Positions 49,772 to 59,417 of a stretch of DNA of 64,000 nt are shown here, piece by piece. The notes beneath the pieces were generated by a model that was given only the letters and a program-made list of their open reading frames with translations, made no database searches and was not told where the DNA came from. This DNA is from Clostridiales bacterium (GTDB taxonomy: Bacteria > Bacillota > Clostridia > Christensenellales > CAG-138). Within the stretch, counting starts at the first letter, position 1. The number at the start of each line of letters is the position of its first letter. The stretch covers positions 62,001 through 126,000 of the forward strand of contig JAAYUE010000069.1 of the NCBI GenBank assembly GCA_012517905.1, in the 5' to 3' direction. The translations under genes and the position numbers were made by a program.

Positions 49772-50083
49772 TCAGCGGAACTTGACCGCCGTTCCGTAGG
49801 CGATGACCTCCGCCGCGCCGGACATGACGGCGCTGGAGGCATAGCGGATGTTGACGATCGCGTCTGCCTGCAGCGCGTCCGCCTCGGCGACCATGCGCTT
49901 GGTCGCCAGCGCGCGCGCTTCGTTCATCATTTCGTTGTAGGCCGTCAGTTCGCCGCCGACCAGCGTTTTCAGCGCCTGCATGAAGTCCTTGCCGATGTTC
50001 TTCGTCTGGATGGTGCTGCCCTTGACGAGGCCGAGCATCTCCAGCTCTTTTCCGGTAATGGTTTCAGTATTGACCAAGATCAT
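49772..50083 (-). CDS. YbjQ-family protein (UPF0145)
   Basis: 103 residues matching the YbjQ/heavy-metal-binding family: ILVNTETITGKELEMLGLVK, GGELTAYNEMMNEARALA, EADALQADAIVNIRYAS and AEVIAYGTAVKF. These proteins form beta-rich pentamers, and their cellular role is unclear. The ATG at 50083 is preferred over the GTG three codons upstream because of AGGAG spacing. It overlaps the preceding small membrane protein gene by 20 bp. Confidence 0.88.
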   Translation of the reverse strand: MILVNTETITGKELEMLGLVKGSTIQTKNIGKDFMQALKTLVGGELTAYNEMMNEARALATKRMVAEADALQADAIVNIRYASSAVMSGAAEVIAYGTAVKFR

Positions 50084-50291
50084 CTTCTTCACCGCTCCTT
50101 ATCTCTTTGATTCTCTGTATCAGTACGGCAACGCTTGCGCCGAGCAGCGCAAGCGGAATCAGCCCGACCAGAACCTTGGCCCAAACGGGCATCGGCACGG
50201 ACAGCAGCACAAAACAATATGTGAACATGTATGCCGAAAGCAGAACCGTGATCACGACCGGGGCGATCATCTTTTTTTGATGCGCGTTCAT
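50064..50291 (-). CDS. Small two-helix membrane protein
   Basis: 75 residues: a basic N-terminus (MNAHQKKMIAP), two TM helices (VVITVLLSAYMFTYCFVLL and VLVGLIPLALLGASVAVLI) and a charged tail. No family recognised. AAGGTG precedes the ATG by 8 bases. The 3' end overlaps the YbjQ gene, so the two are probably translationally coupled; such small proteins often accompany YbjQ in Bacillota. Confidence 0.7.
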   Translation of the reverse strand: MNAHQKKMIAPVVITVLLSAYMFTYCFVLLSVPMPVWAKVLVGLIPLALLGASVAVLIQRIKEIRSGEEDDLGQY

Positions 50292-50644
50292 TTGAAACAC
50301 CTTCTTTTGGGGATGATGCGCGGTTGTTGAGGCGCGCGTTTTGTTTCTGAAAGATTTATTCTTTGAACCTGCGCGCTCTTCGCACAAGGACAGTGTATCA
50401 GAAAGCGGCCGGCGTGAAAAGACGAAAATGGGCCGCGCGGGTGAAAAAGCGGGCGTCGGCGGCGGCACGGGTTTCCGCCGCTCGAATCCGGTGCGGAAAT
50501 TGCGCATTTCACTCGACATTGGGCGGGATTCTTATTAAAATAAAGGCAGGTGAAAAAATTTCCAGACCACGATCCGGATCCATATGAACAAACCGATTTT
50601 TGAATGGTTCAATCAACCGGCGCGAGGCCGGACGGAGGAGTGAT
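50292..50644. other. Non-coding stretch upstream of the large HD protein
   Basis: About 350 bp separating divergent genes. Open frames crossing it lack ribosome sites. I see no clear terminator, repeat or structured RNA; the right end should contain the promoter of the large gene, but no convincing hexamer pair is found. Confidence 0.4.
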
Positions 50645-53600
50645 ATGATGGACGAGCGAACCGCGGGCGGCGCCGCATTGGACGCGCTGTACGCGGAGCT
50701 GGCAAAGAGCACCGGCGTAGCCATGAAACAGCTGCGCGCGTGGACGGTCAGGACGAAGTTTGACGCGGAGTTTACGGCCATGCACGGCCGCCGCGTCTCC
50801 TGCGCGGCCGTTGCCGCGCTGAGCGAGCCGCTGATCAGACGCATCGGGGAGATGCCCGAAGAGGGCTTGCTGTCGTTTGCATATGAGTCCCTTTCGGCGG
50901 GGCTATATCCGTTTTCCGGCGCGCCACGCTCGACGAAGGGGAAACGAAGCGCGCTGAAGGTGTTTCTGACCGTGCTGACGCGCCTGCTGGACGCCGAGCG
51001 CGAGGCGGCTTTTGATCCGCTGCTGGACTATTTGCCCATCACAGAGGAGGAGCTTGCGCTCAGCCCGCTGAAAAAGCAGTGCCTGCTGTTTGCCGAGGCG
51101 ATGAAGAAGAGCTACTATCGGGAGCTGCTGCGCATCGGCAAGGAGATCATGCCGTTCGACCCCGCGGGGCATACCTTCGGCGTGCGCCATGTGGCGGTGC
51201 ACACCGCGCGCCAGGCGGCGCGCGCGGGGCTGCCGGCGGACGTTGCGCTGGTCGCCGCCGCGTCCCTCTCGCACGACATCGGCAAGTTCGGCTGCCGCGG
51301 CGAGGACATGCCGCGCATTCCGTATCTGCACTACTACTACACCTGGAAATGGCTCGAAGAGAAGAACATGCCCGATATCGCGCATATAGCCGCGAACCAC
51401 TCCACATGGGATCTGGAGTTTGAAAACCTGCCCATCGAGTCTCTGATCCTCATCTATGCGGATTTTCGCGTGCGCGCGGAGCGCGGCGAGGACGGCCACG
51501 AAAAGACCATCATCAGCCCGCTGACCGAGTCGCGCGACCGCATCTTCGTCAAGCTGGCGGACATGACGCCGGAAAAGCGCCTGCGGTATGAAACCGTGTA
51601 TGAAAAGCTCGACGACTTCGAGCAGTTTTTGAAGAGCCACGGCGTGAATACCGACCCGTTTGCAGATGAGCTGCTGCCCGTGGAGCAAAAAGACGCCGCG
51701 CTGCTCTCGCAGGGGGACGTCATTCGCGCGTTGACCAACCACGCCTTCGACAACAACGTCCATCTGATGCACACCATCTCCGTGAGCGACACCTTCGAGG
51801 CGCTGCTCGAGCAGGCGCGGGACGAGAAAAATCTGAACCGCATCCGCACCTACCTGCTGCTCTTTGAAGAATACAGCACCTACATGACGCGCACGCACAA
51901 GCTGCTCACGCTGCGCTTTCTGTATGAACTGCTCATGCATCACGACGGGGATGTGCGCCGCCACGCGGGGCGCATCATGGGCGCCATCCTCGCCAACTCC
52001 GGCCCGCGCTACCGCAAGGAGCTGCCGCGCGGGGCGGGCGCGCTGGCCATTGCGCCGGCGCTGCATGCGGTGCTCAGCGAGAGCACCACGCTCTGGGATG
52101 ATTACATCGAGCTGTGCCTGCATCCCGACTATAAGATTTCGCAGAAGCACGCTTCGCGCATTTCAAATTCGCTCAAAACCATCGCGGGAAGCCTCTTTTT
52201 GAACTGCATGCCGCAGGAGCGGCGCGGCTACTGGGACAAGATCTACCGGCGCGTGCTCTCCAGCGGCGGGGAAGCCCTGCTCGCGCTCATGGACACGCTG
52301 ACGCATATCCCGCAGGAAGTCATGCAAAAGAGCGAAATCGAGCGCATGCTGCCTATCCTCGGCGCGGCGGCGGCCTCGGAGGAGGCGCGGGTGCGCATCC
52401 GCGCCCTGCGCGCGCTCGGCGCGGTTGCGGGCGAAGACCCCGTCCTGCTCGTTCGCGCCTGCGAGGCGGTCAAACTCCAGCCGGACGCGGAGTTTGCCTC
52501 AGTCTGGCTTTTCAACCGCCTGAGAAAGCGCGCGGAGCTGGACCTGCTGCCCGAGCCGGAGTTTTCGATTGCGGAGATTTACCTAGGCAACCTCAAGAGC
52601 AGCATCACCTGGACGATGAAGCTCGTCCATATCGAGCGCCTTTGCGAATATGTGCATGAGTTTCCGCAGGAGGCGTTCCATATTGCGATGCACCTGTCCA
52701 ACCTCCTCTCGGTCAGCGAGCATCTGCCCGTGCGCGAACGCGCGGGGGAGGCGCTGGTGGAGATCTCCGGCATCCTCTCCGTCGACCAGAGAAACGAGAT
52801 ACTCGTCGACCTGCTGCGCGAGCTGGAGACGGGACAGAACGAGATTTCCAACTATATCCCGCCGTATCTCGGGCGGCTCTTTTGCACCGTGCCCGATAAA
52901 GAGATGGACGAGGGCATCGACTATCTCGAGGGCCTGCTGCGCGCGGAAAATACGCGCGCCGCGCGCGCCGCGCTCTCCACGCTCTGCGCGGTGCTCTCCG
53001 GCTATGCTTCGGAAAACAGCGCGCGCAGGGACGCGGTGGCCGAGCGGGTGTTTGGACTGCTGCTCACGGGCGTTTCCCACTTTGACGACGGCATACGCCT
53101 CACCGCGCTCGAAGTCATCTGCCGCGGATACTTCGGCAACGACGCCAGCCCGATTTCCGCGCGCCGCGCATATCTTGCGCGCTTCGGCAAAAAACTGCTG
53201 ACGCTGCTCGGCGAGCGGCGGGATGGCATGCTTGCGTTTTTCAACGAGGCGGCCATGCTCAACCACCTCTACCGCTTCATCACGCTCTGCGAGACGGAGG
53301 GCGGGTTCACCTTCGAGCCGCTCAAGCCGGTCGCGTTCTTTCCGGGCACGTTTGATCCGTTCTCGGCGGGCCATAAGCGCATCGTCGAGGAAATCTGCGC
53401 GCACGGGTTTGAAGTCTATCTGGCGGTGGACGAGTTTTCCTGGAGCAAGCGCACGCTGGCAAAGCTTCTGCGCAGACAGATTGCGAGCATGTCCGCGGCG
53501 AACCTGCCGGATGTGTATCTCTTTCCGGACGACATCCCCGTCAACCTCGCCGTGCCGGAGGACCTTCGGACGCTCAGCCGGATTTTCAGCGACCGGGAGC

Positions 53601-55309
53601 TGTATCTCGTCGCCGGAAGCGACGTCATCCTCAACGCCAGCGCATACCGCCAGAGCGGGCCCGGTACGGCGGCGACGTATAACCACATCCTCTTTACGCG
53701 CGTGGAAACCGCGCACGGCGAGGACCAGCGAAAAGCGGAGGATGTCCTGCGTGGGCGGGTGGTGATGCTCTCCCTGCCGGCGTATTATGAGAGCGCGAGC
53801 TCCACGCAGATCCGCGACTATATCGACAAGGACATGGACATCGGCATGATGGTCGACCCCGTGGTGCAGGACTTCATCTACGCGCGCGGACTCTACCTGC
53901 GTATGCCGCAGTATAAGCAGGAGATCAGCGCGCTGGCCGAGCGCTGCTGCGAGGTGCGCGAAACGGGGGACGAATACGCCGGCGTGTATTACGGCGGCGA
54001 ACGTGAAATCCTTGCGCGCATCACCGGCCGCAGCGTGAGCGTCACCGACCTTTACGACACGCTCGGCGAGCTGCGCGGCGCGGCGGAGACGGTGCGGAGG
54101 CTTACCTCCGGCCGCATCCTCTGGATCGGGGAGACAAGCGGCGGGGGCGAGCCGCTGCGCGCGCTGCTCTGCGATCTTCTGGCGCGCTCGCTGATTCGGG
54201 AGCACACCTATGCGCTCTATCGCTGCGAAGACGCCGGCGAACGCGAGGTTGCCGAGCAACTGGGCTTTCTGCCCGTCGCGGGGCAGAGCGCGCTGCTGGT
54301 TGCGGACATGCGCGCCCCGCTCGTGCTGCTGGAGGATGCGCTGCAGCGCATCAAGGAGCCGTTCGCTTCGGACGAGGCCGTCCGCGCGGCGGTGGAATCC
54401 ACGCGGCCCGCGCTGCGCCGCTCCATCTGCGCGCTGTTTCCCGGCACGCTGCTGCTTTGCTTTGACATGGAGCAGATCAACGACGGGCTCATCGAAAAGG
54501 TGCGGCTGCTCAACGGCGTTTCCAACGTGCCGCCGCCGGAGAAAACGCTCGGCCGCGCGATGTGCGTGCCGTATGGAAAGATCCTTGCGGAGACCATCGT
54601 GCCGAACACCGTGACAAAAGCGCTGCATGCGGACAAGGTATTTCACGCCGACGAGAGCGGCTTCGACATCACGGAATCGCCCGGCTATTCGCCGCTGCAA
54701 AACCAGATCAGGACGCTCAAGTCCTTCCGCCGTCCGGTGCTGCTGGTGGACGACCTGCTGCACAACGGCTACCGTCTCGAGAAGCTCGATCCGCTGTTTC
54801 GCGAACAGGGGGTGGAGATCGAGCGCATCATCGTGGGCATTCTCTCCGGGCGCGGGCTGGACCTCATGCGCGAGCAGAAGCGAAACGTGGACTGCGAATA
54901 CTTCGTTCCGAATATGCTCTATTGGTTTACGGAGAGCCTGCTGTATCCCTTCATCGGCGGGGACAGCGTGGCCGGTGGCATCGTGGAGCGGGACTATCCG
55001 CCGAGCATCAACCTGATTTTGCCGTATCAGTATCCCAAATATCTGCACGGCGCGCAGCCGCGCGCGGTCCGGCAGTATTCGCGTGTCGCGCTGAGAAACG
55101 CGCTCACGATTCTGTCCGTGCTGGAGGAGCGCTATCTGAAGCTGCAGGGGACCGGACTGACGCTGCGCCGCCTCGGCGAGGCGCTTTTGCGCCCGCGCCT
55201 GCCGGATAAGGGCGCGCACATGCAGTATGATCTCAACTCGGTTGCTTCAGCGTACCTTCGGGACGACATCCGGCAGATGCGGCGCATTTCCAACGCGGAG
55301 GACGTATAG
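50645..55309 (+). CDS. Giant multidomain protein: HD, HEAT-like, nucleotidyltransferase, GNAT-like, PRTase-like
   Basis: 1554 residues, with GGAGG 6 bases before the ATG. In order: an HD hydrolase domain (about 170-340; HDIGKF with His210-Asp211, then a second His in IAANHSTWD), a long helical repeat region (about 385-880, HEAT-like), a NadD/CoaD-type domain (GTFDPFSAGHKR at 901-912, then SSTQIRDYI near 1053), a GNAT-like segment (about 1110-1220, EVAEQLGFLPV), and a C-terminal part with a phosphoribosyltransferase-type motif VLLVDDLLHNG (1365-1375). It suggests nucleotide or NAD metabolism, but no activity is proven. The next two genes follow almost without gaps and encode NAD- and flavin-type proteins. 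Confidence 0.85.
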   Translation: MMDERTAGGAALDALYAELAKSTGVAMKQLRAWTVRTKFDAEFTAMHGRRVSCAAVAALSEPLIRRIGEMPEEGLLSFAYESLSAGLYPFSGAPRSTKGKRSALKVFLTVLTRLLDAEREAAFDPLLDYLPITEEELALSPLKKQCLLFAEAMKKSYYRELLRIGKEIMPFDPAGHTFGVRHVAVHTARQAARAGLPADVALVAAASLSHDIGKFGCRGEDMPRIPYLHYYYTWKWLEEKNMPDIAHIAANHSTWDLEFENLPIESLILIYADFRVRAERGEDGHEKTIISPLTESRDRIFVKLADMTPEKRLRYETVYEKLDDFEQFLKSHGVNTDPFADELLPVEQKDAALLSQGDVIRALTNHAFDNNVHLMHTISVSDTFEALLEQARDEKNLNRIRTYLLLFEEYSTYMTRTHKLLTLRFLYELLMHHDGDVRRHAGRIMGAILANSGPRYRKELPRGAGALAIAPALHAVLSESTTLWDDYIELCLHPDYKISQKHASRISNSLKTIAGSLFLNCMPQERRGYWDKIYRRVLSSGGEALLALMDTLTHIPQEVMQKSEIERMLPILGAAAASEEARVRIRALRALGAVAGEDPVLLVRACEAVKLQPDAEFASVWLFNRLRKRAELDLLPEPEFSIAEIYLGNLKSSITWTMKLVHIERLCEYVHEFPQEAFHIAMHLSNLLSVSEHLPVRERAGEALVEISGILSVDQRNEILVDLLRELETGQNEISNYIPPYLGRLFCTVPDKEMDEGIDYLEGLLRAENTRAARAALSTLCAVLSGYASENSARRDAVAERVFGLLLTGVSHFDDGIRLTALEVICRGYFGNDASPISARRAYLARFGKKLLTLLGERRDGMLAFFNEAAMLNHLYRFITLCETEGGFTFEPLKPVAFFPGTFDPFSAGHKRIVEEICAHGFEVYLAVDEFSWSKRTLAKLLRRQIASMSAANLPDVYLFPDDIPVNLAVPEDLRTLSRIFSDRELYLVAGSDVILNASAYRQSGPGTAATYNHILFTRVETAHGEDQRKAEDVLRGRVVMLSLPAYYESASSTQIRDYIDKDMDIGMMVDPVVQDFIYARGLYLRMPQYKQEISALAERCCEVRETGDEYAGVYYGGEREILARITGRSVSVTDLYDTLGELRGAAETVRRLTSGRILWIGETSGGGEPLRALLCDLLARSLIREHTYALYRCEDAGEREVAEQLGFLPVAGQSALLVADMRAPLVLLEDALQRIKEPFASDEAVRAAVESTRPALRRSICALFPGTLLLCFDMEQINDGLIEKVRLLNGVSNVPPPEKTLGRAMCVPYGKILAETIVPNTVTKALHADKVFHADESGFDITESPGYSPLQNQIRTLKSFRRPVLLVDDLLHNGYRLEKLDPLFREQGVEIERIIVGILSGRGLDLMREQKRNVDCEYFVPNMLYWFTESLLYPFIGGDSVAGGIVERDYPPSINLILPYQYPKYLHGAQPRAVRQYSRVALRNALTILSVLEERYLKLQGTGLTLRRLGEALLRPRLPDKGAHMQYDLNSVASAYLRDDIRQMRRISNAEDV

Positions 55310-55313
55310 GCAT

Positions 55314-56558
55314 ATGGAATATTACCGATACAGCGACTGGTGTCTCTGCCCGCGCGGAGGAAGCCTGCCGGAGGGGGCGGTTCCCGCCGAGGGGCCGTTT
55401 TCCCCGCTGGTGTTTCTCGTTGAACGGGACCCGCTGGTCAGCAGGGGATTTTTTGCGATTCGCTCGCTGGCGGAACTGGACGAACCGGAGGGGCTGAACC
55501 TGCTGCTTCCGCCGCCGGAGGCCGACGAAACGGGGGGCCTTTCGCGCTTTGTGGCGGAACACGGCGCGAGCGTTGTCAACACGGCGTTTGCGCGCTGTTT
55601 CGACGTGCTGAACGCCTATCTTCTGCGCCGGGGCGCGCAGCTGCGGGTGCATGTCGTGGGCCTCGGCAACGTCGGCGGAACGACGGCGATGGGGCTCAAA
55701 CTGCTCGGGAACGGTCTTGCCGAGATCGGCCTGTTTGACGCCGACGAGAACAAGCGCCTGCGCTATGAGGCGGAGCTGAACCAGATTCTGCCCGTGCGGG
55801 ACGGCGAGCGGCTTGTGCCGGTCACCATTCCGCCGGACGAGCGGCTCTTTGCCTGCGACGCGCTGCTCTTCACCGCCGCGAAAGCCGTGCCGGAAGTCGG
55901 CGCGGAGAGCGGGAAAGACGTGCGCATGATGCAGTACGGAGCAAACCGCGCCCTGCTGCGCGGCTACGCGCGCCGCGCGCGGGAGAGCGGCTTTACGGGC
56001 CTTTTTGCACAGATTTCCGATCCCGTCGACCATCTCAGCCGCGCGGTGTTTCTCATGAGCAACCAAAACGAGCACGGCATGTTCGACTGGAAAGGGCTGC
56101 TGCCCGAGCAGGTTTGCGGATTCGGGCTCGGCGTCATGCATGCCCGCGCGCTCTATTGCGCCGTGCGCGAGGATATGAGCACGGAACGGCTTCGCTGTTA
56201 CGGCCCGCACGGAAGCGGGCTGGTGATTGCCAACGCGCCGAACGACGGATATGACGAAGCGCTTTCGCGGTTTTTGACGCACAAGGCGCAGACGGCGAAT
56301 CTCGAGGTGCGCGGCTTTGGCTACAAGCCCTACATCGCGCCGGGGATTTCCTCCGCGGCGGTGTCCGTGCTGCGCGCGCTGCGCGGCGAGTGGCACGACG
56401 CGGCCGTCCCGCTCGGGGGCGTATCCTTCGGCTGCCGCGCGCGTTTCGGCGCGCACGGACCGGAGCTGAGGCGCGAAGAACTGCACCCCGAACTGCTGGC
56501 GCATCTCGAAGAAAGCTATGCATCCCTGAAGGAGTTTGACGCAACATGGGCGGACTGA
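55314..56558 (+). CDS. Lactate/malate dehydrogenase-like protein with N-terminal extension
   Basis: 414 residues. About 110 unrelated N-terminal residues precede an LDH/MDH fold: VHVVGLGNVGGTTAMGLKLL (NAD loop), LFDADENKRLRYEAELNQ (adenosine-binding Asp), QISDPVDHLSRAVF (like NPVD), GLGVMHARAL (like the LDxxR region), and CYGPHGSGLVIANA (like the catalytic GEHG His). The usual substrate arginines are not obvious, so lactate or malate may not be the substrate. It starts 4 bp after the large gene and overlaps the next by 13 bp. Confidence 0.82.
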   Translation: MEYYRYSDWCLCPRGGSLPEGAVPAEGPFSPLVFLVERDPLVSRGFFAIRSLAELDEPEGLNLLLPPPEADETGGLSRFVAEHGASVVNTAFARCFDVLNAYLLRRGAQLRVHVVGLGNVGGTTAMGLKLLGNGLAEIGLFDADENKRLRYEAELNQILPVRDGERLVPVTIPPDERLFACDALLFTAAKAVPEVGAESGKDVRMMQYGANRALLRGYARRARESGFTGLFAQISDPVDHLSRAVFLMSNQNEHGMFDWKGLLPEQVCGFGLGVMHARALYCAVREDMSTERLRCYGPHGSGLVIANAPNDGYDEALSRFLTHKAQTANLEVRGFGYKPYIAPGISSAAVSVLRALRGEWHDAAVPLGGVSFGCRARFGAHGPELRREELHPELLAHLEESYASLKEFDATWAD

Positions 56559-57598
56559 TCGTGGTCAACTGCGGGCAAAGCGAGCGCCTGGACGAGACGC
56601 TCGCCTTCGCGCTTTCGGGAATTCCGCACGAGCGCGTCGCCTGCGCCGAAGCGCGGACACGCCTTTCGGGCGCGCGCGTGCTCTTTGCGCTGGGCCTTGG
56701 CGAACATGGGCTGGATGCGGATGTCGTCGCGCTGATTGCATACCTGCGGCTCAATCCCCGCGCCATGGAGGGCGCAACCGGCGCGATGATCGTCGACGGC
56801 GCGGGCGAACTCTACACGAAACAGACGGCGGATATGCTCGCGCTGGCGGCAAACCTTGCGGGGTGCCGTTTTCCGGGCAAGCCGCTTGTGGAAGCGACCG
56901 CCTCGCTGGACAACTGGCGCATTCAGGCCAAACGGCGCGGCGTTTCCCCGCAGGAAGCGTACCGCCTGGCCGCGCGGGAACTGGCGGAGCGGCTCGCCTC
57001 GTTTACGCCGCGCACCGCGGAGCGCCCGAGCGTGCTGCTGCTGCATGCCTCCGACCGCGCGACGTCGAATACGCTGCAGATCGGCACGAATCTCGTCGAA
57101 AAACTGCTGCCGTATTGCGACATCCGCGAAATCTCCCTGCAAAACGGCGCGATCTACGACTGCCGCGGCTGCTCCTACAAGACCTGCGCGCACTTTGCAC
57201 GGCAGAACAGTTGCTTTTACGGCGGCGTGATCACCAACGACGTGTATCCCGCAATCAACGAATGCGACGCGCTGCTGCTGCTCTGCCCCAACTACAACGA
57301 CAGCGTGAGCGCGAACATCCTCGCCTTCATCAACCGCCTGACGAGCGTGCTGGTCTACAATTCGCTCTACGAAAAAAATCTCTTTGCCGTGGTCGTCTCG
57401 GGCTACAGCGGCAGCGACCTTGTGGCGCAGCAGGTGCTCGGCGCGCTGTGTCTCAACAAGACCTTTATGCTGCCGCCGCGCTTCTGCCTGATGCAGACGG
57501 CGAACAACCCCGGCGAGGCGATGCTGGCCGAGGGCATACGCGCCCGAATCGACGAATTTGCCGCGAATATGCTTCAAACCATGCGCGGTGCGGGATGA
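56546..57598 (+). CDS. Flavodoxin-fold NAD(P)H-dependent oxidoreductase (2)
   Basis: 350 residues in two parts. The N-terminal half (about 1-150) has a Rossmann-like strand pattern (GLIVVNCGQSERLDETLAFA) and no known family. The second half is a flavodoxin-like reductase: SVLLLHASDRATSNTLQIGT, CRGCSYKTCAHFARQNSC with four Cys, and CDALLLLCPNYNDSVSANI. It overlaps the dehydrogenase gene by 13 bp, so the three genes form one translationally coupled unit. Role within that unit unknown. Confidence 0.8.
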   Translation: MGGLIVVNCGQSERLDETLAFALSGIPHERVACAEARTRLSGARVLFALGLGEHGLDADVVALIAYLRLNPRAMEGATGAMIVDGAGELYTKQTADMLALAANLAGCRFPGKPLVEATASLDNWRIQAKRRGVSPQEAYRLAARELAERLASFTPRTAERPSVLLLHASDRATSNTLQIGTNLVEKLLPYCDIREISLQNGAIYDCRGCSYKTCAHFARQNSCFYGGVITNDVYPAINECDALLLLCPNYNDSVSANILAFINRLTSVLVYNSLYEKNLFAVVVSGYSGSDLVAQQVLGALCLNKTFMLPPRFCLMQTANNPGEAMLAEGIRARIDEFAANMLQTMRGAG

Positions 57599-57908
57599 CC
57601 CATAGCGGCTATTGCCTTTTTTCGCTCGATTTGATAGGATGAGATCGGCACGGAGGCGGGAATCCGCAATTTTAACCCCAAAGGAAGTGTCTGTTTGGCC
57701 GCTGTTCTGTAACGGAACGCAAAAAACGCATCGAAGCAACCGGCGCAGGAACTGCGCTTTGCTTGATGTCGAGGTTCCGATTTCAGAAGCGCGTCCAGGC
57801 CGGCACGAAGCATCGATCTTCGTATGATTTGGCATGGAGCGACGTCCGTGCCTTTTTTGTTTGGAATCGGGGGATCGAATTCAACCATACTAAAGAAAGG
57901 AAACCACA
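57599..57908. other. Gene-free stretch
   Basis: About 310 bp between the flavoprotein and methyltransferase genes. No frame with a ribosome site and no clear terminator; AT-rich at the right end, where the methyltransferase ribosome site AAAGGAAA lies. Confidence 0.45.
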
Positions 57909-58625
57909 ATGAAATATACGAAAGCAACCCGATTTACACAGTCGTTCATCGACGAAAACATCATGGGGCCGAATCCGGCGAAGCTGCTCGAACAGCTCCT
58001 TGCGGCATACCCGCTGGAGGCCGGAATGCGGGTGCTCGACCTTGGCTGCGGACGCGGCGTTACGTCCATCATGCTGGCGAAGGAATACGGCTTGACCGTA
58101 TTCGCCACCGACCTCTGGATCGGCGCAACGGAAAACTGGAACCGCTTTCGGCAGGCGGGGTTCGGCGACGGACGGATTGTGCCCATCCATGCGGAGGCGC
58201 ACGACCTGCCGTATGCGGAGGAGTTTTTCGACGCCGTGGTATGCATCGATTCCTACCATTACTATGGGCTGGACAGGGAATACCTTGGCAAACATTTGCT
58301 TCCGCTGGTCAAGCCGGGCGGGTGGCTTTTGATTGTCGTGCCGGGGTTTCGGCGCGATATCCATGACGCGCTGCCCGAGGAAATGCTGATCTCATGGCGG
58401 GCGGAGGATCTCGACACCTTCCACGACATGGCGTATTGGAAGGAGATTCTTTCCGCAACGAGCGGACTGGAAATCGTGTCCGTTTACGAAATGGAAGACC
58501 TCGACGAGTGCTGGCAGGACTGGCTGAACACGGAGAACCCTTATGCCATCAACGACCGGGCATCCATGGAGGCGGGCTCGGGCAAGTATATGAACTTCAT
58601 CGCGATGGCGCTGAAACGCAAGTGA
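57909..58625 (+). CDS. Class I SAM-dependent methyltransferase
   Basis: 238 residues with the methyltransferase core: motif I MRVLDLGCGRGVTSIMLAKE, motif II TVFATDLWI, post-I DLPYAEEFFDAVVCIDSYHY, and LVKPGGWLLIVVPG. The N-terminal FIDENIMGPNPAKLLEQLL and the tail resemble small-molecule methyltransferases of the UbiE/type 11 group. The substrate is unknown. Single gene ending at the palindromic terminator. Confidence 0.9.
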   Translation: MKYTKATRFTQSFIDENIMGPNPAKLLEQLLAAYPLEAGMRVLDLGCGRGVTSIMLAKEYGLTVFATDLWIGATENWNRFRQAGFGDGRIVPIHAEAHDLPYAEEFFDAVVCIDSYHYYGLDREYLGKHLLPLVKPGGWLLIVVPGFRRDIHDALPEEMLISWRAEDLDTFHDMAYWKEILSATSGLEIVSVYEMEDLDECWQDWLNTENPYAINDRASMEAGSGKYMNFIAMALKRK

Positions 58626-58631
58626 ACCAGA

Positions 58632-58665
58632 AAGCGGGCTTCGGGAGATCTCCCGAAGCCCGCTT
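58632..58665. terminator. 34-bp perfect palindrome between convergent genes
   Basis: The 17 bases 58632-58648 (AAGCGGGCTTCGGGAGA) are exactly complementary to 58649-58665. With flanking A and T it can act as terminator for the methyltransferase and the DUF1836 gene. Confidence 0.75.
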
Positions 58666-58682
58666 GTGTTCTTAATGTCGTG

Positions 58683-59270
58683 CTATTGTTCTGGTTCGGA
58701 ATCATCCGTTTCTTCCGGCAGGTGCAGCGCGATGAGTTTGCCCGCCAGCAGGCGCGCAAAGCTTGCCGCGATGGAGGAGCCGACGATGAGGTCGCCCACC
58801 TCGGTTCCGGTGTCGACGGTTTCGTCGAAAATCGGCTCCGCGCTGGCCTTGGCCTGCTGGACGACGTAGCGGGAGATGCGCAGATAGGACGCGGTAAAGC
58901 GCGCGTATTCCTCCCGTATGAGCGTTTCGTCGTCCTGCGGCAAGATGCAGGACACGGCGGCCATGCTCACGGACTGCTTGAACGTGCAGATCATCAGCAG
59001 CAGCGCGATGTGCTTTCTGCCGTATTTCTTCCGCACCGGCGGGGGCAGCAGCCTGAGCTTGACGTAGTTGTTGACCATGGAAGGGGTCAGCAGTTTTTCC
59101 GCCTCGGGGTCATAGACAAAGAAGCCGAGATATTGGTTGACCAGCGCGATGACCTGATCGAGATAGAGGTCGATCTGCGGCAGATCGTCCCATTCGGGCA
59201 GGCGGAAGGCGTCCAGAAAACGCTCCCAACGGCGGAGTTTTTCCGCAACCTGACGTTTGTCGTACTGCAT
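58683..59270 (-). CDS. DUF1836 protein
   Basis: 195 residues with the DUF1836 features: DLPQIDLYLDQVIALVNQYL, TPSMVNNYVKLRLLPPPVRK, and KYGRKHIALLLMICTFKQSV. The fold around MVNNYVK resembles MerR-like winged helices, so the family is thought to be regulatory, but no function is established. An acidic tail ends the protein. GGGAG lies 6 bases before the ATG. Common in clostridia. Confidence 0.9.
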   Translation of the reverse strand: MQYDKRQVAEKLRRWERFLDAFRLPEWDDLPQIDLYLDQVIALVNQYLGFFVYDPEAEKLLTPSMVNNYVKLRLLPPPVRKKYGRKHIALLLMICTFKQSVSMAAVSCILPQDDETLIREEYARFTASYLRISRYVVQQAKASAEPIFDETVDTGTEVGDLIVGSSIAASFARLLAGKLIALHLPEETDDSEPEQ

Positions 59271-59353
59271 GACAGGCTCCCTTCACCCGGATTTTGTTCT
59301 ATTATAGACTCTCGTGACGGAAAACACCAGAAGTTGTTTGTTTCGCGCACCTC

Positions 59354-59382
59354 TTTACATCGCTGAAAAAAACAGGTATGAT
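59354..59382 (+). promoter_or_regulatory. Promoter of the DegV gene
   Basis: TTTACA (59354-59359) and TATGAT (59377-59382) are 17 bp apart, 36 bp before the start codon. Confidence 0.6.
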
Positions 59383-59417
59383 GGTTCAACAAACAAGGAA
59401 ACGAGGTGAACCGAACA

